From NCBI GenBank assembly GCA_036821905.1, contig DAISIR010000004.1, positions 1 to 64,000 on the forward strand: DNA of 64,000 nucleotides, in the 5' to 3' direction. Shown here one piece after another: positions 52,640-60,403 of the stretch (positions are counted from its first letter, which is position 1; every line of letters starts with the position of its first letter). Under the pieces are notes generated by a model, which ran no database searches, was not told the DNA's origin, and saw nothing but the letters and a program-made list of their open reading frames with translations. The position numbers and the translations under genes were made by a program. The DNA is from Brooklawnia sp937867175. Lineage in GTDB: Bacteria > Actinomycetota > Actinomycetes > Propionibacteriales > Propionibacteriaceae.

Positions 52640-54925
52640 TCAGCTTCGTTCCAGCCAATCGCCGGCCGCGTCGATCTCGGTGGCTGTCACCATGTCGGCC
52701 AGCCAGGCATCGACACGATCTGGGTCGGCCGCCACCAACTCCTCAGCGATCTGGCGTGTCTCGGCGATCAAGTCGGCGTCGGCCAGGACGCTCAGCAACC
52801 GCAGGGTGGAGCGTCCACCGGTTTGCGAGGCCCCCAGGACGTCGCCCTCGCGGCGCTGCTGTAGATCGACCTCGGCCAGTTCGAACCCGTCACGGCTGGC
52901 GGCAACTGCGGCCAGCCGCCGCCCGGCGGGCGAATCGGCGTCCACGTGGGTCACCAACAGGCAGACGCCCGGGTGGGCGCCACGTCCGATCCGGCCGCGC
53001 AACTGGTGCAGTTGGCTGATGCCGAACCGATCAGCGTCCATGATCACCATCATCGAAGCGTTGGGCACGTCGACACCCACCTCGATCACGGTGGTGGCCA
53101 CCAAGACGTCGAGTTCGCCGGCGTTGAAGGCAGCCATAGTGGCTTCTTTGTCGGCCGTCGCCCGCCTGCTGTGCAGTAAGCCGACCGACACGTCCCGCAA
53201 CGGACCGCGCGCCAGTTGAGCGTGCAGTTCTTCAACCGCTGCGCTCGGTGGATGCTCGTCGTCGGCGAAGACGTCATCGTCGCTGATGCTGATTCGAGGG
53301 CAGACGACGAAGACCTGACGACCTTGCGCGACCTCTTCACCGATCCGCTCCCACGCCCGACCCAACCAGGCCGGGTGGTCTCGGATCGACACCACCGTGG
53401 TTTGCACATCTTGCCGGCCGGCCGGGATCTCACGCAGCGTGGAGATCTCGAGGTCGCCGAAGACCGTCATCGCGATCGACCTGGGGATCGGGGTGGCGGT
53501 GAGCACCAGCAGGTGCGGGGCAAGTTCGGCCCGCCGTTGCAGCACGGCCCGCTGTTCCACACCGAACCGGTGTTGCTCGTCGATCACGACCATCCCCAGG
53601 CCGGCGAAGTCTACCTGGTCGGACAGCAATGCGTGGGTGCCGATGACGATGCCGGCCCGGCCGTCAGCGATCCTGGCCAGGGCGTCCCGCTTCTGGGCAG
53701 CGGTCAGCGACCCGGTGAACAGCACTACCTCGGTGGCCTCATCGGGGGCACCCAAGATCTGCCCGGCCCCCAGGTCACCGAGCAGGCTCCGGACCGTGTC
53801 GAGGTGCTGGGACGCCAGCACCTCGGTAGGTGCCAACAGCACCGCCTGCCGTCCGGCGTCCACCTCGGCCAACATCGCCCGCACCGCGACGACCGTCTTG
53901 CCCGAACCCACCTCGCCCTGCAGCAGCCGCTGCATCGGGCGAGGCAGCGCCATGTCGGCGAAGATCTCGTCGCTCACCGCGCGCTGACCGGGGGTCAACT
54001 CGAAGGGCAGCCGCGAATCGAAGGCCGCGAGCAACCCGTCGGCCCGGGGGTGGACCGGCGTGGCTGTGTAGTGGGACGCGTCGGCGCGCCGGTAGGCCAT
54101 CGTCACCTGCAGTGCCAAGGCTTCATCGAACTTCAGTCTGGCCACGCCGCGTTCGGCGCCGACCAGACTGTCGGGACGATGGATCTCGGCGTAGGCGTCC
54201 AGCAGTTTCGGCAAGCCGAGCCGGTCACGCAGCGCTGCCGGCATCGGGTCGCCAACGTCGTCCAGCGTCTGCAGCACGAAGTTGGCGCACTCCCCCACCC
54301 GCCAGGTCGGGATCTTGCTGGTGGCCGGGTAGATGCCGACCAATCCGGAACGGCTCACCATGGCCACCATGGACGACTTCTCTTCGTTGGCCCGGCTCAC
54401 GATCTGGCCGCGGGAGTCGAGCATCACGAAGTTCGGGTGGGTCATCTGGAGTTGGTTGCGGAAGATGCCGACCTTGCCGACGAAGATGCCCTTAACGCCC
54501 TTGCTGAGCTGCGCCTGCCAGGATCTGACCATGAAATCGCGCCCGAAGAAGGTGACGTTGAGGGCGCCGGTGCCGTCGGTCAGGACCACCTCCAGACGCT
54601 CGCGCCCGATCTTGTAGGGGGCGCCCCTGCTTCTGGCGGGAGTCTGCACGTGCGTCATCTGCTGCACCCGGGCCACCACCGCGACGTCCTCACCGGGCTC
54701 GAGCCCGGCCAGATCGGTGGTCTCGGTGCCGGCCAGGTAACGGCGTGGCAGGTGGCCCAGCAGATCGGCCACCGTATGCAGCTTCAGCGACTCCAGGGCC
54801 TTCGCGGTGGGCCCACCCACCACTTCACCCAGCGGCATGGCCAGTCGCCGGAAGATGTCGGTACGCCAAGCGGTGACCACCCTTCCCGCACCGGTCTTGC
54901 CACCAGAGCCTCTCTTCTCAGCCAC
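52640..54925 (-). CDS. recG: ATP-dependent DNA helicase RecG
   Basis: A 761-aa branch-migration helicase that rescues stalled replication forks. The N-terminal wedge/OB domain spans about residues 30-270. Helicase motifs are GEVGSGKTVVAVRAML (I), VIDEQHRFGVEQR (II), LTATPIPRS (III) and RGRIGRGAHPGVCLL (VI). GTG at 54925 lies 6 nt after TAGGCT, while the ATG at 54928 lies 3 nt after it; the former fits a leaderless start better. Confidence 0.95.
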   Translation of the reverse strand: MAEKRGSGGKTGAGRVVTAWRTDIFRRLAMPLGEVVGGPTAKALESLKLHTVADLLGHLPRRYLAGTETTDLAGLEPGEDVAVVARVQQMTHVQTPARSRGAPYKIGRERLEVVLTDGTGALNVTFFGRDFMVRSWQAQLSKGVKGIFVGKVGIFRNQLQMTHPNFVMLDSRGQIVSRANEEKSSMVAMVSRSGLVGIYPATSKIPTWRVGECANFVLQTLDDVGDPMPAALRDRLGLPKLLDAYAEIHRPDSLVGAERGVARLKFDEALALQVTMAYRRADASHYTATPVHPRADGLLAAFDSRLPFELTPGQRAVSDEIFADMALPRPMQRLLQGEVGSGKTVVAVRAMLAEVDAGRQAVLLAPTEVLASQHLDTVRSLLGDLGAGQILGAPDEATEVVLFTGSLTAAQKRDALARIADGRAGIVIGTHALLSDQVDFAGLGMVVIDEQHRFGVEQRAVLQRRAELAPHLLVLTATPIPRSIAMTVFGDLEISTLREIPAGRQDVQTTVVSIRDHPAWLGRAWERIGEEVAQGRQVFVVCPRISISDDDVFADDEHPPSAAVEELHAQLARGPLRDVSVGLLHSRRATADKEATMAAFNAGELDVLVATTVIEVGVDVPNASMMVIMDADRFGISQLHQLRGRIGRGAHPGVCLLVTHVDADSPAGRRLAAVAASRDGFELAEVDLQQRREGDVLGASQTGGRSTLRLLSVLADADLIAETRQIAEELVAADPDRVDAWLADMVTATEIDAAGDWLERS

Positions 54926-54931
54926 CATGGC

Positions 54932-54937
54932 AGCCTA
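54932..54937 (-). promoter_or_regulatory. -10 element TAGGCT of the recG leaderless promoter
   Basis: On the minus strand TAGGCT is 6 nt before GTG 54925. Confidence 0.5.
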
Positions 54938-54996
54938 CCGAGGCCCTCCGACAAACCACCATGCCACCCAGTTTTGAAGGGGTTCGCACACAGCAA

Positions 54997-55032
54997 GACG
55001 TCCGCCACCGACGGTGTCGGTTAGCGGACGTC
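54997..55032 (-). terminator. Terminator of rpmB
   Basis: A two-part hairpin: outer GACGTCCGC (54997-55005) with GCGGACGTC (55024-55032), inner ACCGAC with GTCGGT (55007-55012, 55016-55021). On the minus strand it is followed by TTGCTGTGTG. It lies 31 nt after the rpmB stop. Confidence 0.75.
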
Positions 55033-55063
55033 GACAGCTGGGCGGTTGCGCCGCCCACAGGCC

Positions 55064-55252
55064 TCAGCGGGTGGCGACCCGGCCGGCCTTGAGGCAGCCG
55101 GTGCAAACGTGCAGACGCTTGGGGGCGCCGTCCACGACGGCCCGCACCCGCTGGATGTTCGGGTTCCAGCGCCGATTGGTCTTCTTCTTCGACCAAGGGA
55201 CGTTGTGCCCGAAGCCGGGGCCCTTACCGCAAACTTCGCAGACGGCAGCCAT
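55064..55252 (-). CDS. rpmB: 50S ribosomal protein L28 (zinc-binding form)
   Basis: A 62-aa L28: AAVCEVCGKGPGFGHNVPWS, TNRRWNPNIQRVR and HVCTGCLKAGRV. Two CxxC pairs make it the C+ form, as L32 in this window is. ATG with a clear AGGAG site; a longer frame with MTESRSAP is rejected. It is a single gene between recG and RNase J; 55253-55358 has no gene. Confidence 0.96.
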   Translation of the reverse strand: MAAVCEVCGKGPGFGHNVPWSKKKTNRRWNPNIQRVRAVVDGAPKRLHVCTGCLKAGRVATR

Positions 55253-55358
55253 GGGAGCACTCCTTGATTCGGTCAATCGCAGTCGGTGAGAAGCGTCCCG
55301 AAGGACGCAACCTGACGATCTTAGCGAATCAAGAGTCGTTCCCCCAAATCGGTTTCGG

Positions 55359-57041
55359 CTAGATCGAAATGACGACGGGCACGATCATCGGCCGACTGCG
55401 GTACTTCTTCGAGACCCAGCGCCCCACCACACGACGCACCGCCTGCTGCAGCTGGTGGGTGTCGTCCACACCCTCCTCCAGCGCCTCCACCAGCGCGACC
55501 CTGACCTCTTCGGTTACCGAGTCGAAGACATTCGGGTCTTCAAGGAAGCCGCGAGCACTTATGTCGGGTCCGGTGACCAAGCTGCCCGCTCGCAGGTCGA
55601 CCGCCGCGATGACCGAAATGAAGCCCTCTTCGCCGAGAATCCGGCGATCGGTCAGTGACGACTCGGTGACATCGCCGACCGACGAGCCGTCCACGAAGAC
55701 ATAGGATGCGTCCACCCGGCCGACCCGTCTGGCGATGCCGTCGCGGAGGTCGATGACGTCGCCGTCCTCGGCCACGATGGCCCGCTCGGCCGGCACCCCG
55801 GTGGCCTTGGCAAGTTCGGCGTTCGCGACCAGATGCCGCGCCTCCCCGTGGATCGGCAACGCATTGGACGGCTGCACGACGTTGTAGGTGTACAGCAATT
55901 CGCCGGCCGAGGCGTGCCCCGAGGTGTGCACGAACGCGTTGCCCTTGTGCACCACGTTCACGCCGATCCGGGTCAGTCCGTTGATGACCCGATACACGGC
56001 GTTCTCGTTACCGGGGATGAGAGATGAGGCGAGCAGGACGGTATCGCCCTTGCCGACCTGCACATTGGGGTGCTCGCGGTTGGCCATCCGCGACAGCGCC
56101 GACAACGGCTCGCCCTGCGAACCCGTGGAGATGATGAGCACCTGGTCGTCCCGGTAGTCGTCGATCTGGCCGAGCTCGATCAGAGTGCCGCCGGGCACCT
56201 TCAGAAAGCCCAGTTCCTGCGCGGTGGTCATGTTGCGCACCATCGAGCGTCCGACGTAGACGACCTTGCGCTTGTACTGCACCGCAAGGTCTATCACCTG
56301 CTGCACGCGGTGCACATGGGACGCGAAGCAGGCAACCACGAGTTTTCGCTTCGAGCGGGCGAAGACACGCTCAAGAGCGGGCTCGACGTCCTTCTCGGGG
56401 GCGGTGAAGCCGGGCACCTCAGCATTGGTGGAGTCGGCCATCAGCAAGTCGACCCCCTCCATGGACAGTCGGGCGAAACCGCGCAGGTCAGTGATGCGGC
56501 CGTCCAGGGGAAGCTGGTCCATCTTGAAGTCACCGGTGTGCAGCACGGTGCCGGCGGCGGTCTTGATCGCCACGGCAAGTGCATCTGGGATGGAGTGGTT
56601 GACCGCGAAGAACTCCAGGCCGAACTCGTCGAGTTGTATGCGGTCACCCTCGGCGACCTCGTGGTACATGGCGGTGTCACGCAACCGGTGTTCGCGCAAT
56701 TTACCGTCAACGAACGCCAGCGTGAGCTTGCTGCCGAACAGGGCGATGTCCTGGCGGCGGCGCAGCAGGTAGGGCACCGCGCCGATGTGGTCCTCGTGGC
56801 CGTGGGTAAGCACCAACGCGACCACATCGTCGAGGCGATCATCGAGGTAGTCCAGGCCGGGCAGGATCAGGTCGACTCCCGGTTGGTTGTCCTCGGGGAA
56901 GAGCACACCGCAGTCGACCAGCAGGATTTTGGTGTTGATCTCGAAGGCGGTCATGTTGCGGCCGACGTCACCGAGCCCGCCAAGCGGGATGATCCGCAGG
57001 GTATCGGCCTTGAGTCTGGGTGGGGTTTGGAGAGCACTCAT
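55359..57041 (-). CDS. rnj: Ribonuclease J
   Basis: A 560-aa beta-lactamase/beta-CASP ribonuclease with 5' exonuclease and endonuclease activity in mRNA decay and rRNA maturation. The zinc motif is THGHEDHIG, with His80, His82, Asp84 and His85. Further pieces are FAVNHSIPDALAVAI, LMADSTNAEVPGF, IISTGSQGEPLSALSRM and HTSGHASAGELL. A C-terminal oligomerisation domain follows. A TAGAGT -10 lies 9 nt before the ATG at 57041. Confidence 0.95.
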   Translation of the reverse strand: MSALQTPPRLKADTLRIIPLGGLGDVGRNMTAFEINTKILLVDCGVLFPEDNQPGVDLILPGLDYLDDRLDDVVALVLTHGHEDHIGAVPYLLRRRQDIALFGSKLTLAFVDGKLREHRLRDTAMYHEVAEGDRIQLDEFGLEFFAVNHSIPDALAVAIKTAAGTVLHTGDFKMDQLPLDGRITDLRGFARLSMEGVDLLMADSTNAEVPGFTAPEKDVEPALERVFARSKRKLVVACFASHVHRVQQVIDLAVQYKRKVVYVGRSMVRNMTTAQELGFLKVPGGTLIELGQIDDYRDDQVLIISTGSQGEPLSALSRMANREHPNVQVGKGDTVLLASSLIPGNENAVYRVINGLTRIGVNVVHKGNAFVHTSGHASAGELLYTYNVVQPSNALPIHGEARHLVANAELAKATGVPAERAIVAEDGDVIDLRDGIARRVGRVDASYVFVDGSSVGDVTESSLTDRRILGEEGFISVIAAVDLRAGSLVTGPDISARGFLEDPNVFDSVTEEVRVALVEALEEGVDDTHQLQQAVRRVVGRWVSKKYRSRPMIVPVVISI

Positions 57042-57050
57042 ATCGGGATC

Positions 57051-57056
57051 ACTCTA
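57051..57056 (-). promoter_or_regulatory. -10 element TAGAGT of the RNase J promoter
   Basis: On the minus strand TAGAGT is 9 nt before the start, leaving a leader of about two bases. Confidence 0.4.
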
Positions 57057-57071
57057 CTGGAGTCTCGCCAG

Positions 57072-57173
57072 GGCCCGTGACGCCGGGCAAGTGACCCGCG
57101 GCGCGGTCGTCGGTCGAGGGGCACCCGCGTTTGCGTCCTCCGTCCTGCTCCCCATCCCGTGACGCCGGGCAAC
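57072..57173 (+). repeat. Two copies of a 16-nt direct repeat between rnj and the dehydrogenase-like gene
   Basis: CCGTGACGCCGGGCAA occurs near 57074-57089 and again near 57158-57173, about 84 nt apart, in the 203-nt divergent region 57042-57244. The region has no other gene. The role of the repeat is unknown. Confidence 0.5.
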
Positions 57174-57244
57174 GTTTCCGCGACCCAGGCTTGCCAAGGG
57201 CCTGCCTACTATTTGGTGATCACCGAGACTGCGAGGAGAGCGCT

Positions 57245-58156
57245 GTGAACGACCCGACGAGGAAGTTCCGGAAGTTGGTGGCCATCGAAGCGACCAGGTT
57301 GTTGCCCGGGTGGGATGCCCAGCTGGGCGAACTTGCCGACGAGGCCATCTTCTTCGACGACATTCCGCGGACCTCGGCGGAGGTCGCCGAGCGAATCGGA
57401 GACGCCGACGGTGTGCTGCTCAGCTACACCGGTCAGATCGACGGCGAGGTGCTCCGCGCGTGTCCCAACCTCAGATACGTCGGCATGTGTTGCAGCCTGT
57501 ACGCGCCCGAAAGCGCCAACGTCGATATCTTGACTGCCCAAGAGCTCGGCATTGTGGTGAGCGGCGCACGCGACTACGGCGACATCGGTGTGAAGGAGTA
57601 TGTCATCCATGCCTTGGTCGGCCTGCTTCAGGGCAGAGGAGGGCAGATGTGGCGCGAGGAGCCGATGGAACTCACCAATCTCAAGATCGGTGTCGTCGGT
57701 ATGGGCACCTTGGGCGAACTGATCGCGCGAACCTTGCGGTTCTTCGACGCGAGCCTCTCCTACTACAGCCGGACGCGCAAGCCTGCGGTGGAAGATGAGC
57801 TTTCATGCAACTACCTTCCTCTCCACGAACTGCTGGGCGAAGTCGACATCGTGATCAGCTGCCTGAACAAGAATGTGATCCTCTTCGGCGCCGACGAGTT
57901 TGCGGCCTTCGGCCCACGGAAGATCTTCATGAACGTCTCGATCGCGCCGTCCCATCAGATTCCGGCGCTGCAGGACTGGCTCGGCCTGCCGGGCACGTAT
58001 GCCCTCAGTGACTCCCTTGCCGCACTGGGTGGCCCGGAGATCGCCGAGCTGCCGAACGTGTCGGCGGGCACGCGCAGTGCTGGCCTCACTTTCCTGGCCA
58101 AGCAGCGGCTCGGCGAGATTGTGGTTGAGAACGCCAAGCGCTTCCTGACTGACTGA
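57245..58156 (+). CDS. D-2-hydroxyacid dehydrogenase-like protein with altered catalytic residues
   Basis: A 303-aa protein with the D-2-hydroxyacid dehydrogenase fold: NAD-binding GVVGMGTLGELIARTLRFF in the middle and a substrate domain around it. The hallmark catalytic segments differ. The usual NTARG (catalytic Arg) reads NVSIA, and the usual TPH near the end (catalytic His) is replaced around NVSAGTRSAG. It may therefore act on another substrate or be non-enzymatic. The GTG at 57245 has a GAGGAG site. It diverges from RNase J. Confidence 0.72.
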   Translation: MNDPTRKFRKLVAIEATRLLPGWDAQLGELADEAIFFDDIPRTSAEVAERIGDADGVLLSYTGQIDGEVLRACPNLRYVGMCCSLYAPESANVDILTAQELGIVVSGARDYGDIGVKEYVIHALVGLLQGRGGQMWREEPMELTNLKIGVVGMGTLGELIARTLRFFDASLSYYSRTRKPAVEDELSCNYLPLHELLGEVDIVISCLNKNVILFGADEFAAFGPRKIFMNVSIAPSHQIPALQDWLGLPGTYALSDSLAALGGPEIAELPNVSAGTRSAGLTFLAKQRLGEIVVENAKRFLTD

Positions 58157-58216
58157 TCGCTGCTTCCTCGACGCACACCGAGCAATCGTCTCGGACGCCC
58201 GGGGCTGCCGCACCCG

Positions 58217-58222
58217 TAGGAT
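58217..58222 (+). promoter_or_regulatory. -10 element TAGGAT of a leaderless promoter
   Basis: TAGGAT is 6 nt before the GTG at 58229. Confidence 0.6.
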
Positions 58223-58228
58223 GTTCGG

Positions 58229-58765
58229 GTGACTCAACCCCAGCGACCCGACAGCGTCCGGTTGGCCATGCCGGCCGAAGCCACCGCGATCACCGCCGTG
58301 CAGCGATCCCAGTTGGCCTCCGTGCCCGCGCTCGCCGGTGTCCTGGATGATCTCGCCGCCGACGCGATGGCGACAGCCTGGGAGGCTGCGATCACACGTC
58401 CGCCGCTGGCCAGCTTCCGAGTGCTGGTCGCCCTCGACGGCGCCGGCGACGTGGTGGGTTTCGCGGCCGTTGGCCCCAGCGACGACCAGGACGCCGAGTA
58501 CAGCGACGCGCTGGTCGCCGAGTTCTGCGTCCGACCCGACCTCAGGGGCCGCGGCCACGAGGACCGCTTGATGCACGCGGTCGCCGACACCCTGCGCGCA
58601 GACGGATTCATCCGTGCCACCTGGTGGGTGGTGACCGACGACGACGCCACCCGGACGATGCTGGTCGAGTCGGGTTGGGAGCCGGATGGCGCCCACCAGG
58701 AGGTGGGTTCCGAGGACGGACAGCTACGCGTCAAGCAGGTTCGCCTGCACGCCTCACTGGTCTGA
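58229..58765 (+). CDS. GNAT-family N-acetyltransferase
   Basis: A 178-aa acetyltransferase. The substrate-binding helices occupy about residues 1-60. The strand VLVALDGAGDVVGFAAVGP and the acetyl-CoA region LVAEFCVRPDLRGRGHEDRL (motif A) follow; the pyrophosphate loop RGRGHE is close to the usual R/QxxGxG/A. The acceptor is unknown. GTG start with a TAGGAT -10 at the leaderless distance. Confidence 0.85.
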   Translation: MTQPQRPDSVRLAMPAEATAITAVQRSQLASVPALAGVLDDLAADAMATAWEAAITRPPLASFRVLVALDGAGDVVGFAAVGPSDDQDAEYSDALVAEFCVRPDLRGRGHEDRLMHAVADTLRADGFIRATWWVVTDDDATRTMLVESGWEPDGAHQEVGSEDGQLRVKQVRLHASLV

Positions 58766-58780
58766 GACAAGTAGTGGCCT

Positions 58781-59479
58781 TCAGGCCAGTTCGTTGAGCC
58801 CCACATCCGTGCCGTACAGCAGTGCTGCGATGCCCGTCGAGTCGATTTCCAGCCCCTGATAGGAAAGACCGTTTAGCTGTGGCAACTGCATGGTCGGGGC
58901 CAGCAGGTCGACCACAGGCTGCACCAACTGCCGCGGCAGTTCCACGCCCGCCGCAGTCGCGGTCGCGTCGCTGAGCACCAACCGGCCATCGGGCTCGACG
59001 CTGAGCACCGCTTGGAGCTCGGCCACCGCCACGACGCCGAAGACCTCAACCGAAGTGCGGGCGGAGATCCGGTCTCCCTCGACGTGTCCTACCGGGAATC
59101 CGAGCAGGGTGGTCAGGTGGCCCCACGACATCAGGACACGGGCGTCGAGACGTTCGACCCGGGCATGCTCCAAGTCGTTGATCGGGGATAGCCCCACCAC
59201 AGTCAGCTCGGCACGGTCGATCGTCGCCCAACGATCCTCGACTGGCAAGGTCACGTCCAAGACCGTGATGCGTGCATCCTCGATGCGATTGGTGAGTTGG
59301 GATGCCAAGAAGGGCCAGCCACCCAGTTCGGTCGTCACCTGACCACCGAATTCGGTGGCCACGGTCTGACTGATACTCCGCTCGACCCGGTTGCGGATGA
59401 ACTGGTCGACGAAGACCATCCCGGCGACCAATGCCGCCACCACGACGATGACGATAAGCCCGCGTCTGGAGGAGCGCAT
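58781..59479 (-). CDS. DUF2993 (LmeA-like) exported protein
   Basis: A 232-aa protein. It starts with a basic residue cluster and one hydrophobic segment (about 7-26), then the DUF2993 domain: QFIRNRVERSISQTVATEFG, ELGGWPFLASQLTNRIEDAR and VELPRQLVQPVVDLL. LmeA-like members bind lipids (phosphatidylinositol mannosides) in mycobacteria. It is 2 nt after dapB and is probably cotranscribed. Confidence 0.85.
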   Translation of the reverse strand: MRSSRRGLIVIVVVAALVAGMVFVDQFIRNRVERSISQTVATEFGGQVTTELGGWPFLASQLTNRIEDARITVLDVTLPVEDRWATIDRAELTVVGLSPINDLEHARVERLDARVLMSWGHLTTLLGFPVGHVEGDRISARTSVEVFGVVAVAELQAVLSVEPDGRLVLSDATATAAGVELPRQLVQPVVDLLAPTMQLPQLNGLSYQGLEIDSTGIAALLYGTDVGLNELA

Positions 59480-59481
59480 GA

Positions 59482-60219
59482 TCAGATTCCCAACAACTCG
59501 TCAATGCCGACCGTCAGTCCGGGACGCCGGACAACCGCTCGGATCGCGGCGAGGATGCCCGGCATGTAGCTGGTGCGTTGGAACGAGTCGTCCCGGATCG
59601 TCAGCATCTCGCCGGGGTTGCCGAGCACAACCTCCTGGTGGGCGAAGAGCCCCTGCAAGCGCACCGAATGCACGTGAACCCCGTCGATGACCGAGCCGCG
59701 CGCGCGATCGGTCTCGTGCAGCGTGGCGTCCGGCATCGGGGGGCAGTCGGCTTCGGATCGGGCAGCGGCGATCGCCCGGGCGGTGGCGACCGCGGTCCCC
59801 GAAGGGGCATCCACCTTGCGCGGGTGGTGCAGTTCGATGACCTCGGCGGATTCGAAGAAGGGCGCCGCCTTGGCAGCGAAGTGCATCATCAGCACCGCAG
59901 CAATGGAGAAATTCGGGGCAATCAGGAGGTTGACACCCGGCTTGGCATCCAGCCAGGACCGCACTTCGTCGAACTTGGCCGGCGTGAAACCGGTCGTGCC
60001 GACCACCGCATGGATGCCGTGCTCAACGCACCAGGAGATGTTGTCCATCACGGCGTCAGGGTGGGTGAAGTCGACCACGACATCAGCCTTCTGAACCGGG
60101 GCACGGTCGTCGGTCGCATCAACCGCAGCCACTAGCTCCATGTCTTTCGCCTGCTGCACCGCCTGACAGATCTCCTGGCCCATGCGTCCATTCGAACCGA
60201 AGACCGCCACCTTGATCAT
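59482..60219 (-). CDS. dapB: 4-hydroxy-tetrahydrodipicolinate reductase
   Basis: A 245-aa enzyme of lysine and meso-diaminopimelate synthesis. NAD(P)H loop GSNGRMGQEI, VVDFTHPDAVMDNI, and the active-site segment ELHHPRKVDAPSGTAVATA with catalytic His and Lys. ATG at 60219 has GGAGAGG at good spacing and is preferred to the GTG at 60225. No dapA is next to it. Confidence 0.96.
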   Translation of the reverse strand: MIKVAVFGSNGRMGQEICQAVQQAKDMELVAAVDATDDRAPVQKADVVVDFTHPDAVMDNISWCVEHGIHAVVGTTGFTPAKFDEVRSWLDAKPGVNLLIAPNFSIAAVLMMHFAAKAAPFFESAEVIELHHPRKVDAPSGTAVATARAIAAARSEADCPPMPDATLHETDRARGSVIDGVHVHSVRLQGLFAHQEVVLGNPGEMLTIRDDSFQRTSYMPGILAAIRAVVRRPGLTVGIDELLGI

Positions 60220-60345
60220 CGTCACACCTCTCCGTTGAGCCCTGTCGATCCAACAGTAGTCGGCGTCCGCGGGTCCCTTCCTTCAGGATCGCGACCGTTT
60301 TGCCCGCGACTCGCCGGGCTAATCGGTCGCGTTGTCGTGGCATGC

Positions 60346-60384
60346 AACAAAAAGCGACCCGCCGGCATTCGCCGACGGGCCGCT
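60346..60384 (-). terminator. Intrinsic terminator of pnp
   Basis: On the minus strand a 14-bp stem with two G-U pairs (plus-strand arms 60353-60366 and 60371-60384, loop ATTC) is followed by TTTTTGTT. It is the best terminator in the window, 19 nt past the pnp stop. It lies in the 184-nt pnp-dapB gap, which has no gene. Confidence 0.92.
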
Positions 60385-60403
60385 GTGGGAGCGATCCGGG
60401 GGA

